Assembly (NCBI GenBank): GCA_947500385.1
Contig: CANMSA010000024.1
Location: forward strand, 1 to 64,000
Length of the DNA: 64,000 nt
Direction: 5' to 3'
Source: an uncultured Flavobacteriaceae bacterium
Lineage (GTDB): Bacteria; Bacteroidota; Bacteroidia; Flavobacteriales; Flavobacteriaceae
The notes under the pieces were generated by a model that saw only the letters and a list, made by a program, of their open reading frames with translations, had not been told where the DNA came from and made no database searches. How positions within the stretch are numbered: the first letter of the stretch is position 1; the number at the start of each line of letters is the position of its first letter. Below, in pieces: positions 10,801 to 16,882 of this stretch. Position numbers and translations under genes: made by a program.

Positions 10801-10989
10801 ACAACTCATAAGACTGAGACGACTGGAGTGCGATCTGTACGTTCACAATCATCACAATCAATTCCAGGAACACGACATCTGTCAAGACATTCCGACCATC
10901 AGCATTTACAAGGCTATCGCCCAAATGTTACGGTTAGGAACAAAGCCGTTCCGATACCAACACTTACAAGAGGAGTCAAACTTAACTAA
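4828..10989 (+). CDS. Large RHS-repeat polymorphic toxin with LAS-type metallopeptidase-like tip
   Basis: This 2053-residue secreted protein has, in order: a signal peptide (NTIVFLLLCLVHQTGEAQ); four or more Ig/PKD-like cysteine-containing repeats (about 25-710); an acidic DCDD-rich segment like MopE or thrombospondin type 3 calcium-binding repeats (about 715-860); a DUF6443-like start module (KRTFQKSA...YFDDLGRPVQEIA); many YD repeats; and the RHS core-associated module ending NPISFVDINGEG near 1810-1818. The last 235 residues are the variable tip. In it THKNGKNID places His1933 and Asp1940 in the H-x6-D spacing of VanX/MepA-type zinc peptidases. SDHQHLQG (His2024, His2026) resembles their C-terminal HxH ligand. 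This suggests cleavage of peptidoglycan or peptides, which is inference. The start is a TTG at 4828 or 4837. A lipoprotein gene follows 19 bases later. Confidence 0.85.
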   Translation: MIPLKAIIKNTIVFLLLCLVHQTGEAQYSISGPSSTDVGDTETFTVSNGGSLLGRNWSATGSGNTVVSGQGTISAGIRFNTIGNSIVNFSAVTPGTFNSVYLTKNVTVSGTVVGPVTITSGPTSRCQGGGTSDYNASASNATSYSWSLSNAGSSTINSLTGVVTWSSSFSGTARVNVTANGPNNSSSSAFRNVTVTAAASLPPMTTTDTDLCSGSSATLTIPFGASGTTYELLRNNVSIQTVAGDNTAINWPVSTAGTYRARATKGGCPPVLGNTITINVSQDLGSPQITGTNELCQGTATTDYNITGGTSQNTYVWSVSGNGNTINSSGLVSWGASFQGSASVSVQATSACGTTTTVSYPVQVIGPPSLPPLDPSDTDLCSGESATLSLPFAESGTTYELLRNNVSIETATGANTRIDWTVSTAGTYRARATKPGCSSVLGNTIVVSVSEDLGSPQITGTDELCQGTATTDYNITGGTSQNTYVWSVSGNGNTINSSGLVSWGASFQGSASVSIQATSACGTTTTVSYPVQVIGPPAFSPLVPDDSTLCSGQQTTLRAGFGASGVVYELYRNNIGTGQTVTGSNTEMTWTISSTGDYKLVASNPANNCGTFEGATVNVSTEPPIGTVSAISGPDNLCQGDLSTSDYSGSAANAESYNWQLSPTGAGTINASGQVTWNTSFAGTATITLTAFDVCGDSRTRNLTVTIVDELVFFEDKDKDGYYIATIVSCANPDPNVYVLEEATIAAGDCDDNDDTVLRPENWFVDADEDGYPAADSFVISCENPGIVSGNPENYSYGPYPGIDCDDTDGTIKATKWFIDEDNDGLGTPSSTSLSQCEQPTQGGPWVSNNDDYCPNNPENDCGNGPPNTNFGANYVYKRTFQKSATDVLNDDGVDQNNLAFFTPTESLIQQISYFDDLGRPVQEIALEQSPKISGVKKDLVVQMEYDGYGRTVKEWLPYAADTGDFGSVKTDAEQQTLNQYDNAKYENTANPYSEKAFDNSPLQRIEKQAAPGSAWAMGSGHEVEFGYRTNVVADNVRHFEATVTVTIADGIKVFTPSLANLGNYSAGELFRTITYDENHTSGKNHSMEEFTDKQGRVVLKRTYSDMDVNLDGDTDDSGESEVAHDTYYVYDDFGNLSYVLPPKVTVNNGVNNTELVQLCYQYKYDYRNRLVEKRLPGKNWEYIVYDKLDRPILTQQYRYRNSRNWLFTKYDAFGRVAYTGIYKHGTKLTGTEMQALVNTTNTGDQFERKLAVVSGNGYYSKDHFPNGNTTTFPGSQLTPLMYNYYDDYVFDKNGLVIPNTIYGVSPDNRTKGLLTGTRVRMIHTNKWIVTMNGFDAKGRIIWTGTKNLFLGITDRVLIDLDFLGRTVRQRTLHKKNGKPQIVINETFMYDHTGRLSQHRHKIGSGVNTRIAYNTYDDLARLTHKKVGGAVNASELQKVDYEYNIRGWLTDINTVENLQDDLFSMRIHYENGSTSTDLYNGNISKIATRTANLDNAIKEYNYNYDALNRLTSATHNTGNYNLGNVAYDKNGNILRLQRLGLLSDTGSTYGVIDDLSYTYLNNGQSNRLSKVADGSANSMGFADGTNTNDDYTYDADGNMKRDRNKDITQNIGYNHLNLPTVVKFGSGSTNRINYYYDALGTKHRKQVREGNTVTGTTNYAGLAVYQGNTLEFLSHPEGYTMPSDASDYAQGFAYVYNHLDHLGNVRLSYTDVDGSGDIDPSTEIIEENNYYPLGLKIKGLNNTISSLGNSSAKKYKYNNKELQDELGLDWYDLGSRNYDASLGRFFNMDPLAENYSFQSVYAFASNNPISFVDINGEGVLDDFHIYGDGSILRVKTDDTTDTFYVHDSNGNKNNIGTFDKNENGLINSPNIDYDNGNGTSVKVSSKPGNESEINISGTALASVIGASADSGESVLITRASNADGSSPGDSKTHKNGKNIDIRFAGKNGSRSPLNFATKPDDFNKIDLNASSSLNASLKKFGYKDIRASMKITTHKTETTGVRSVRSQSSQSIPGTRHLSRHSDHQHLQGYRPNVTVRNKAVPIPTLTRGVKLN
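5681..5924 (+). repeat. Copy 1 of a near-identical 244-bp repeat inside the RHS gene
   Basis: The 244 bases from 5681 recur almost unchanged at 6188-6431, exactly 507 bases (169 codons) later. The repeat encodes one Ig-like unit that includes GTATTDYNITGG and SVSGNGNTINSSG. The unit before each copy (DTDLCSG...TYELLRNNVSI) is also similar but has diverged more. Confidence 0.9.
6188..6431 (+). repeat. Copy 2 of the 244-bp intragenic repeat
   Basis: This is the in-frame second copy of 5681-5924. Only a handful of substitutions separate them (for example ACCAAT versus ACCGAT near the start, and GTA versus ATA in the SVS/SIQ codons). Such near-identity at DNA level points to recent duplication or gene conversion. 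Confidence 0.9.
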
Positions 10990-11008
10990 TTGTCCTAAAA
11001 TAGAAAAA

Positions 11009-11761
11009 ATGAAAATATTTATAATTCCATTAATTGTACTCGCTCTTTTCGGTTGTAAAGAAAGAAAGGCTGACAAGGACAATGTGCAAATGGTTGTGAA
11101 TAGCAAGGATACCACTGAATTATATGAAAAGTCGCAAACCAAAGATGTTGGTAAATTTGAGATGATTCAAGAAGCGCCAAAAGAAGGGTTTTTATTTGTA
11201 GATATAAGCAGTATATACTACAAAGAAGATGAGCTGGCAATTTTAGGGAAAGAACAAGATACCTTAGCTTTTTTCAAGGGGAGTACCGTGTACATTGAAG
11301 AAAATGCGTACGACATTATAGATCAAGAACATGTATATAAAGAGAAAGTGATGGTCAAATCCTTTGATCCAGAATATGGATTGTTTATTTTGAATTGTAT
11401 AGAATCTCCGACAAAGGATTTTTATGAAGTAACCATAAATAGAGGAATAGGGTTTATAAATAAAATGGATGTCAAAAAAGATTTATTAAACTTTAAAACT
11501 CCTGTGGAGTTTGTGTTAGAGGGTTTTCCAAACCCAACTGAGGATAACCCGGTAAGGGTAAACCCAAGTATGGAAGCAACTATAGTAGCGAATTTTTTAG
11601 AGTACAGTTATTTATCGGTAGAAATTGAAGGGGATTGGTTAAAAGTAACCGATGATAAAGACTGTTACCCAGGTGAGGAACCGTCTAAGAAAGATATTGT
11701 GGGTTGGATACGTTGGCGTAAGGATGGTAAACTCATTTTAGATGTTAGGCATTTGTGCTAG
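11009..11761 (+). CDS. Lipoprotein with SH3-like C-terminus, candidate immunity protein
   Basis: This is a 250-residue lipoprotein with a signal ending in the lipobox LFGC (MKIFIIPLIVLALFGC), so it should be anchored facing the periplasm. The last 85 residues (VRVNPSMEATIVANFL, GDWLKV, GWIRWRKDGK) have the spacing of a bacterial SH3 domain, a fold that often binds cell-wall peptides. The start at 11009 puts the lipoprotein signal at the N-terminus and leaves 19 bases after the RHS stop. Position, localisation and fold fit a periplasmic immunity protein guarding peptidoglycan against the RHS tip. The family is not recognised and the immunity role is inferred. Confidence 0.7.
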   Translation: MKIFIIPLIVLALFGCKERKADKDNVQMVVNSKDTTELYEKSQTKDVGKFEMIQEAPKEGFLFVDISSIYYKEDELAILGKEQDTLAFFKGSTVYIEENAYDIIDQEHVYKEKVMVKSFDPEYGLFILNCIESPTKDFYEVTINRGIGFINKMDVKKDLLNFKTPVEFVLEGFPNPTEDNPVRVNPSMEATIVANFLEYSYLSVEIEGDWLKVTDDKDCYPGEEPSKKDIVGWIRWRKDGKLILDVRHLC

Positions 11762-12019
11762 CCTAAAGCATATCTCATAAAGTATGCGAATGGAAGCTAG
11801 GATAATAACCATTTTTACAATGTATTTTCCCATATTGAGGCAAACTTCTTTCTGCTTGTATCGTTCAGGGGCTTGTCCTGAAAATAGGGTAACACAAAAG
11901 GGTAACGTAATGGAAGGATATTCAAAAATATCGCCTTAACTGGTGGCAGAGGGTACAACTTAGTAGAAAATCAAGATATGAGGAAGCCCTTAATAACCCT
12001 GTGGATTAATATTTTTTCT

Positions 12020-12502
12020 ATGTACAAAGTGATTCGAAGAACCTTTGGAGTTTTGATTTTATTTCTATTTTTAAATGGATGCCAAAACAATGGTAGAAGT
12101 GAGATTTTGTATTTGTTTTCAAAGGATAAATCCCAAGTTGTTACTGTAATTAGTAATTATAGGGAGAATGTAAGAATCATAGTTCCAGGTAAACACTCGG
12201 GCAATAGTTGGTCGTCCATAAAAAAAATTGAGCTAAATATATCCGAAATTACGGAACTAGGTGATGAAATCGGTATCTGTTGGAGTTTTGAAGGTTATAA
12301 GTGGAAAATTGTCAATGATAATGCGAAGCTGATTAGCAATAATTTGAATCCGGAAGAGTATCTGTTTGAAGAAAGTTGGCCAAAAAATGATGATGATATT
12401 CCCACTCCTAAGTCCTATTGGCAAACTAATTGTTATACTGTTGGAACACTTCCTCACTCACAACCCAAACCGAAGGAGAATGGCATCGTGGAGCGACAGT
12501 AA
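12020..12502 (+). CDS. Lipoprotein of unknown family, possible orphan immunity gene
   Basis: This is a 160-residue lipoprotein with signal MYKVIRRTFGVLILFLFLNGC. The mature part alternates short beta-strands (VTVISNYRENVRIIVPG, EIGICWSFEGYKWKIV). The start at 12020 was preferred to an earlier ATG because it places the lipobox correctly. The last 25 residues, rich in Pro, Lys and His, look unlike the rest and may come from a recombination junction; the DNA after 12480 changes character. It sits in the lipoprotein array behind the RHS toxin, where spare immunity genes are common, but no family was recognised. Confidence 0.55.
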   Translation: MYKVIRRTFGVLILFLFLNGCQNNGRSEILYLFSKDKSQVVTVISNYRENVRIIVPGKHSGNSWSSIKKIELNISEITELGDEIGICWSFEGYKWKIVNDNAKLISNNLNPEEYLFEESWPKNDDDIPTPKSYWQTNCYTVGTLPHSQPKPKENGIVERQ

Positions 12503-12586
12503 CGGTTAACTGTCTAACCCATGCTAGCGCGAGCATTTCGCTACTGGTGTCGAGTAAGGTAAGCGATACAAACAAGAGATACAATA

Positions 12587-12638
12587 CTAAAACCACAATC
12601 CCCATGGCTATCGGGATTGTGGTTTTAGCATTTTTAAA
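12587..12638 (+). terminator. Strong hairpin terminator
   Basis: A 16-bp perfect stem (CTAAAACCACAATCCC at 12587-12602 with GGGATTGTGGTTTTAG at 12613-12628) has a 10-base loop. It is followed by CATTTTTAAA. It lies between the second and third lipoprotein genes. Confidence 0.75.
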
Positions 12639-12694
12639 GTCATTTACCGGCACAAGCCCCCGGATAGTGGATTTAAAAAAAGAAACTAAAAGAC

Positions 12695-13222
12695 ATGACA
12701 AAAATAAAATTGACCGTATTTGTTTTGATAATGTTGGGAGCATCTTCCTGTAAACAGGAGTCCAGTAATAAAGATGCCTCTTCAAGCACCATTGAATCGC
12801 CCGTATTGAGGAAGAAAGTGAACAATCCTAAAGAAGCGAAAGAACAAATAGTTAAACCCATCGAAAAGGCCAAAGACTGCAATCAAACCTTTGATGCTTT
12901 CTTCGAAAGATTTGCCAAGGATAGTGTATTTCAAAAAAACAACGTTCAATTTCCTTTGAAGTACACCCATTATTCAGATGTAACCAGTGATGAACCTACA
13001 GAAGAGTATTTGAATGGGGTCACTTATCTTTTTATAGATTTTAGTATGGATAAGGAGGCAAGTAATCTTACATATGATAAGTTTACAATCGAAAAAGTTG
13101 AGGCGGAGAATACCGTTGTTTATAAACGAATAGGGATGGATAACGGAATACGTGAGACCTATACCTTTGGAAAACAAAAAGAGTGTTGGTTTTTAGTTGA
13201 GATATTGAACGAATCCACATGA
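12695..13222 (+). CDS. DUF4348-like lipoprotein
   Basis: This is a 175-residue lipoprotein with signal MTKIKLTVFVLIMLGASSC and a low-complexity linker to about residue 60. The core (TFDAFFERFAKDSVFQKNNVQFPL ... ECWFLVEI, quoted in parts) matches the pattern of DUF4348, a small alpha+beta lipoprotein family of Bacteroidota. Such proteins are frequent behind polymorphic toxins, and an immunity role has been suggested by context only. It is separated from the previous lipoprotein by a strong terminator, so it needs its own promoter, which I could not identify. Confidence 0.7.
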   Translation: MTKIKLTVFVLIMLGASSCKQESSNKDASSSTIESPVLRKKVNNPKEAKEQIVKPIEKAKDCNQTFDAFFERFAKDSVFQKNNVQFPLKYTHYSDVTSDEPTEEYLNGVTYLFIDFSMDKEASNLTYDKFTIEKVEAENTVVYKRIGMDNGIRETYTFGKQKECWFLVEILNEST

Positions 13223-13378
13223 AAAATCGCAGTCACGGCATGACAAGTGTAACTAGGTTATAATCATTATATAATGCAGTAAACTTGCCATAAGAACGAA
13301 TGGGAATAAACATTCTATCCCCTTATTTTCCATATTCATCTTAGAAAATAGCTGGTTCTTGTGATAACGACATAGGCG

Positions 13379-13542
13379 GTATGATTATCCTGTGGCGGGG
13401 AATTAAAGGATGGATACGGTTCATTAAATTGGGAAGGGTGAGAATAGTTCCTGAGATAGTCATAAAAACGATTCACAACTAATATCTCTTTTAGTAAAGC
13501 GATTGGGACTAGCGCGGGGCCCTGAAAAAATAGGGCGCATGC
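13379..13542. repeat. Left copy of 164-bp direct repeat
   Basis: This is the same sequence as 18767-18930, offset by exactly 5388 bases, with about nine substitutions and no indels. Both copies begin GTATGATTATCCTGTGGCGG and end AAATAGGGCGCATGC. On the minus strand both copies stay open for about 50 codons (around GPALVPIAL and NRFYDYLRN), so the repeat may derive from a coding sequence. On its right it abuts the broken LysR gene. No terminal inverted repeats or target duplication were seen. Confidence 0.9.
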
Positions 13543-13722
13543 AGTTACATAAAGCTTCCTTCCTATGATTTCGGTAAGCGGAATAGGAAACTAGTCTTGA
13601 AACTTTTTAAGCTGAATCGATACTGCCGGTTGTGTTAGGAATAGGGCTTCTGAAGCCTTGGTAATACTTCTTTTTTCGACAATTGCTAGAAATATTTTGA
13701 GTTGGTGCAGGGTATAGTTCAT
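13543..13722 (-). pseudogene. Broken LysR-type regulator gene (N-terminus only)
   Basis: Reading leftward from the ATG at 13722 gives MNYTLHQLKIFLAIVEKRS, then a helix-turn-helix with FLTQPAVSIQLKKFQD. This is the signature start of a LysR family DNA-binding domain. Codon 44 is TAG (13591-13593) where family members have Gln. The frame then resumes with FPIPLTEIIGRKLYVT and is cut off at the 164-bp repeat. The whole effector domain of about 230 residues is missing. It points away from the bicarbonate permease operon, the usual place for a CbbR/CmpR-like activator. I conclude that the regulator has been lost. Confidence 0.85.
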
Positions 13723-13780
13723 AACTATTTCTAATGTAATTCATAATAAATATAAATAAAAATTAATGAATGTTGCTTAG

Positions 13781-13788
13781 CATCTTTG
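13781..13788 (+). promoter_or_regulatory. Putative -7 box (CATCTTTG)
   Basis: This matches 7 of 8 positions of the Bacteroidota TAnnTTTG box, about 35 bases before the ATG at 13823, in the divergent spacer from the dead LysR gene. No good TTG box at the usual distance was found. Confidence 0.35.
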
Positions 13789-13822
13789 CATCGGAAAATA
13801 AGTAAAACATTAAATAATTGTT

Positions 13823-14086
13823 ATGCAAACGAATGTAAAAATACCAATGAGAGCCATTCGAGTAAATAATGGCAATTCTACCCTTACGCTCAAAACTGAC
13901 AAGAACAAGCTTGTTTCAACGGTCAGAAGACTTGCTATCGTGCTGCTATTTACCATTTTGGGGGTAGTATTAGTTACGACCTATAATTCAGGCAATCCCC
14001 AATTTTGGCCTTTACTCCAAGTAACCGGAATTCTAAGTATGATAGCTTTTATCGCTATAAAATCGAATAACATACTTAAAAATTAA
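13823..14086 (+). CDS. Small membrane protein of the bicarbonate permease operon
   Basis: This is an 87-residue protein with a basic N-terminal 30 residues followed by two membrane segments (about 35-55, LAIVLLFTILGVVLVTT, and 62-80, WPLLQVTGILSMIAFIAI). It ends seven bases before the next gene and leads the operon that contains the SbtA-type permease. I do not recognise a family. A role in assembling or regulating the permease is possible from position alone. Confidence 0.6.
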   Translation: MQTNVKIPMRAIRVNNGNSTLTLKTDKNKLVSTVRRLAIVLLFTILGVVLVTTYNSGNPQFWPLLQVTGILSMIAFIAIKSNNILKN

Positions 14087-14092
14087 AAAAAG

Positions 14093-14383
14093 ATGACAAC
14101 TACAGAAGTAACACACAAGGTACAGTTAGTAGATGGACAGTTCACACCATCTGAAGCATCAGATGTAATCAATGCGCTGATTCAAGAAAAAATCAATTTT
14201 CATAAGCTACATCGTTTATCGATGTGTGAAGGAAACGTTGACAGCGATACGAGCTATGATGATAGCCGCGTGACAAAATTGCAAAAAGAAAAAATGGATT
14301 TTAAATCTATTTGTCACCAAGCACGTTTGGCAGGAAAAAACGTCAGAATCAACGGCATTTTAGATATAGAAATAATAGATTAA
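14093..14383 (+). CDS. Small soluble protein, unknown function
   Basis: This is a 96-residue soluble protein without signal or membrane segment. It begins THKVQLVDGQFTPSEASDVI and ends GKNVRINGILDIEII. The middle (LIQEKINFHKLHRLSMCEG, DDSRVTKLQKEKMDF) looks helical. It lies directly upstream of the SbtA-type permease, where cyanobacteria carry the PII-like SbtB at an equivalent place. The sequence lacks visible PII T-loop features and is not called SbtB. Confidence 0.65.
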   Translation: MTTTEVTHKVQLVDGQFTPSEASDVINALIQEKINFHKLHRLSMCEGNVDSDTSYDDSRVTKLQKEKMDFKSICHQARLAGKNVRINGILDIEIID

Positions 14384-14404
14384 AAAACTTTTCACATCAT
14401 TTAA

Positions 14405-15364
14405 ATGGACTTACACCTTTTGGTTGATAATTTAACCAATCCTGCACTTTTGTTCTTTGTATTGGGCCTAGTCACTTCCCAGGTAAAAAGTGATCTTGAA
14501 ATTCCAAAGAACTCGTCGAAGTTCATTTCATTATATCTCCTGCTCGCCATCGGTTTTAAAGGTGGGCAGGAGTTAGCTCATAGTACATACAGTACTGATA
14601 TTCTGAATGCCGTAATAGCCGGTATTGTTCTGGCACTTGCGGTACCCCTTTACACATTTTTTATCTTAAGGTTGAAATTTAGTGTGGACAACGCAGGTGC
14701 CATAGCTGCCGCCTATGGTTCTGTAAGTGCTGTTACTTTTGTAACAGCGGTCAGCTTTCTAGAAATGGAACAAATAGAGTTTGGGGGTCACATGGTGGCG
14801 GTCATGGCCTTGATGGAAGCCCCTTCTATCATTATTGGTGTTCTGTTAATGCGCATTTACTCTAACGGTAAAAGGTCAGCTAGAGAGCTTTTAGGTTTAG
14901 TCCAACACGCTGTTACCAATGGAAGCGTATTGTTGATTCTAGGAAGTCTGGTCATTGGATTTATCGCCAGTGATGCACAAGCTGAAGGAATAAAACCTTT
15001 TACGACAGATATATTCAAAGGATTTTTGGCGGTGTTTCTTTTAGATATGGGAATCACAAGTGGTCAAAAAATAGGGGAATTAGTTAAAAAGGGTTGGTTT
15101 GCCCTTTTATTCGCTATCGTGGTACCAATTATCAATGGTGTTTTCATAGCAAAAATATCGGGGCTGTTTCTCAGTAATGATGGAGACCGTTTCTTACTCA
15201 CAATTTTAGCTGCAAGTGCTTCGTACATAGCAGTGCCGGCCGCAATGCGCATAGCGGCACCTAAGGCAAATCCAAGTTTGTACCTGCCAATGGCACTTGC
15301 CATAACCTTCCCTTTTAATATTACATTGGGAATGCCTTTGTACATGTTTATTATACAAAGTTGA
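14405..15364 (+). CDS. SbtA-type sodium-dependent bicarbonate permease
   Basis: This 319-residue integral membrane protein has about ten hydrophobic segments in two similar halves. Its start (NLTNPALLFFVLGLV) and the segment SLYLLLAIGFKGGQEL are typical of the Na+-dependent bicarbonate transporter family (SbtA, former DUF897). Further family-like segments are AAAYGSVSAVTFVTAVSFLE, FLLDMGITSGQKIGELVK and AASASYIAVPAAMRIA. In cyanobacteria it imports bicarbonate; in heterotrophs it probably supplies carboxylases. It follows two small genes in one operon, and the neighbouring LysR gene, its likely regulator, is broken. Confidence 0.85.
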   Translation: MDLHLLVDNLTNPALLFFVLGLVTSQVKSDLEIPKNSSKFISLYLLLAIGFKGGQELAHSTYSTDILNAVIAGIVLALAVPLYTFFILRLKFSVDNAGAIAAAYGSVSAVTFVTAVSFLEMEQIEFGGHMVAVMALMEAPSIIIGVLLMRIYSNGKRSARELLGLVQHAVTNGSVLLILGSLVIGFIASDAQAEGIKPFTTDIFKGFLAVFLLDMGITSGQKIGELVKKGWFALLFAIVVPIINGVFIAKISGLFLSNDGDRFLLTILAASASYIAVPAAMRIAAPKANPSLYLPMALAITFPFNITLGMPLYMFIIQS

Positions 15365-15517
15365 TGAAAGGGTAATCTTGGCCCAAAATGACAGAAAAAT
15401 GAAATTTTGTTATAATGAATAACTACCATGAATTTGGTATATTTTTTGGTTAGTAATTACAAGCGGTGTTTTGTAATGCCTTGATAATCTATTGTTTAAT
15501 TATTAATATCTAGTATA

Positions 15518-15883
15518 ATGAATGCACAAGCTATTAGTAACCGAGCGATGAATTATGAAAACGCTCAAAGACGCTTCAAAATTGCCAAAATGGAAATGAA
15601 GGTTGAAGATGACCATTTATATGTTCAGATTTTGTCTCCCTTACTTTCAGGAAACAATCACTCCTTATCAATTCAAGAAAATAGACTGAGGCTGAAAATT
15701 ACCGATATACCAGAGGCTGGAAACCCAATTCCATTACCTCTGGAATGTGATTTATTTTTGCCCGATTACGGTTACAAATTTGTTAAAGAAGAAAAAGCCA
15801 CCGAGGGAACGATAACAATGCGATTAACAAAAAAGTTTTCTGAAAAATCAGAAAGGTTTTTGTTTGATCAAAGTATAGCCTAA
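15518..15883 (+). CDS. Hsp20/CS-fold-like small protein
   Basis: This is a 121-residue cytosolic protein. From residue 25 on (KMEMKVEDDHLYVQIL, SLSIQENRLRLKI, DLFLPDYGYKFVKEE, EGTITMRLTKK) the strand order resembles an alpha-crystallin or CS domain, but the Hsp20 GILxVxLPK ending is altered to GTITMRLTKK. It lies between the bicarbonate permease and a genuine Hsp20 gene, which supports a chaperone-like role. The family assignment is tentative. Confidence 0.5.
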   Translation: MNAQAISNRAMNYENAQRRFKIAKMEMKVEDDHLYVQILSPLLSGNNHSLSIQENRLRLKITDIPEAGNPIPLPLECDLFLPDYGYKFVKEEKATEGTITMRLTKKFSEKSERFLFDQSIA

Positions 15884-15899
15884 TCTAATAATACAAGAT

Positions 15900-16088
15900 A
15901 TGAAAACAATAAAAATCCGATTTGTTCTGGGGCTCCTTGCTTTGTTTTCCTTACTGTTTGGAGCTTCTTTAAAATTATGGGACTATCCATATCACGACCT
16001 GTTTCTAGTTGTGGGAATACTATGTGCCATTGCAATAATCATTTCACTAATACCTAAAGGAAATAGTTTTTTAGATAATTGGAACTAA
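15900..16088 (+). CDS. Two-helix small membrane protein
   Basis: This 62-residue protein has two transmembrane segments (IRFVLGLLALFSLLFGASLKL and HDLFLVVGILCAIAIIISLI, given approximately) joined by a short loop WDYPYH. It lies 16 bases after the Hsp20-like gene and is likely co-transcribed with it. The helical pair resembles the membrane part of GldL, but at this length I would not assign function. Confidence 0.55.
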   Translation: MKTIKIRFVLGLLALFSLLFGASLKLWDYPYHDLFLVVGILCAIAIIISLIPKGNSFLDNWN

Positions 16089-16328
16089 ACGACAAAATGT
16101 CAATTTTCAAGTCATACTTGGGTGGATAAAATCAGCCTTCAGTATGTCTAGTTCTGCTCACTAATATTCTTTTAGGACTGGTGGTTTAAATGAATTTTTG
16201 AGTGGAATTTCTGAAATTTTGACAGTTCATTTTCTAATGGCATTTTTTTTGTTTCTTCAATGACAACCTAAAGACAGTAGTTCGTTTAGAGTATTTGAAA
16301 TATTTTGTTTAACTAAAATTTTATTATT

Positions 16329-16805
16329 ATGAGCAAATTAGCAAAGGTTCAGAACAATGGAAGTTTGGCAAAAACAGAAATGTTTACAGACTTCCCAGCT
16401 TGGTCTTCGTGGATTGACGGAATGTTTAAGAATGACTTCCCATCCATTTTAGTGACTAATTTTAATACAGGTATGACATTGCCCAAAGTCAATGTACGTG
16501 AGACAGCTGACGCCTATTTCGTAGATATGGTAGTACCTGGAATGAAGAAAAGTGATTTCACATTAGATTTAGATAATCAAGTATTATCCATTTCTTCCGA
16601 GAATAATGAGGAAAGTCTTTCTTCACAAGAAAACTACACAAGACGCGAATTCGGCTATGCTTCTTTCAAACGAACGTTTACACTTCCTGATTCTATAGAA
16701 GAATCCAATATTAAGGCATCTTATAAAGACGGAATATTAAGTGTACACCTTCCTAAAAAAGAAGAAGCGAAACAAAAGCCGCCTCGCTCGATATCCATTT
16801 CTTAA
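16329..16805 (+). CDS. Small heat-shock protein Hsp20
   Basis: This is a 158-residue Hsp20/alpha-crystallin protein, an ATP-independent holdase for unfolded proteins. The domain runs from about 50 to 150 with the typical strands PKVNVRETADAYFVDMVVPG, FTLDLDNQVLSISSE, REFGYASFKRTFTLPDSIEE and the C-terminal KDGILSVHLPK motif. The N-terminal arm (PAWSSWIDGMF) is of usual length. A terminator separates it from the downstream HtrA gene. Confidence 0.95.
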   Translation: MSKLAKVQNNGSLAKTEMFTDFPAWSSWIDGMFKNDFPSILVTNFNTGMTLPKVNVRETADAYFVDMVVPGMKKSDFTLDLDNQVLSISSENNEESLSSQENYTRREFGYASFKRTFTLPDSIEESNIKASYKDGILSVHLPKKEEAKQKPPRSISIS

Positions 16806-16823
16806 ATAAAACAATATTCAAAC

Positions 16824-16857
16824 AGCACTACCCTCAAATCTTTTGAGCGGTAGTGCT
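16824..16857 (+). terminator. Hairpin after Hsp20 gene
   Basis: AGCACTACC at 16824-16832 pairs with GGTAGTGCT at 16849-16857, and the inner bases TCAAA/TTTGA extend the stem. It is followed by an AT-rich tract rather than a clean T run. Confidence 0.6.
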
Positions 16858-16882
16858 CTGTATATTCTAAATTTTATAAACA

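Noticed and set aside
12430-12753. 107-codon frame spanning a strong terminator
   Set aside because: It overlaps two lipoprotein genes and runs through the hairpin; a shadow frame.
14093-14383. SbtB (PII-like) identity for the gene before the permease
   Set aside because: Position fits, but no PII-type T-loop or nucleotide-binding residues were visible.
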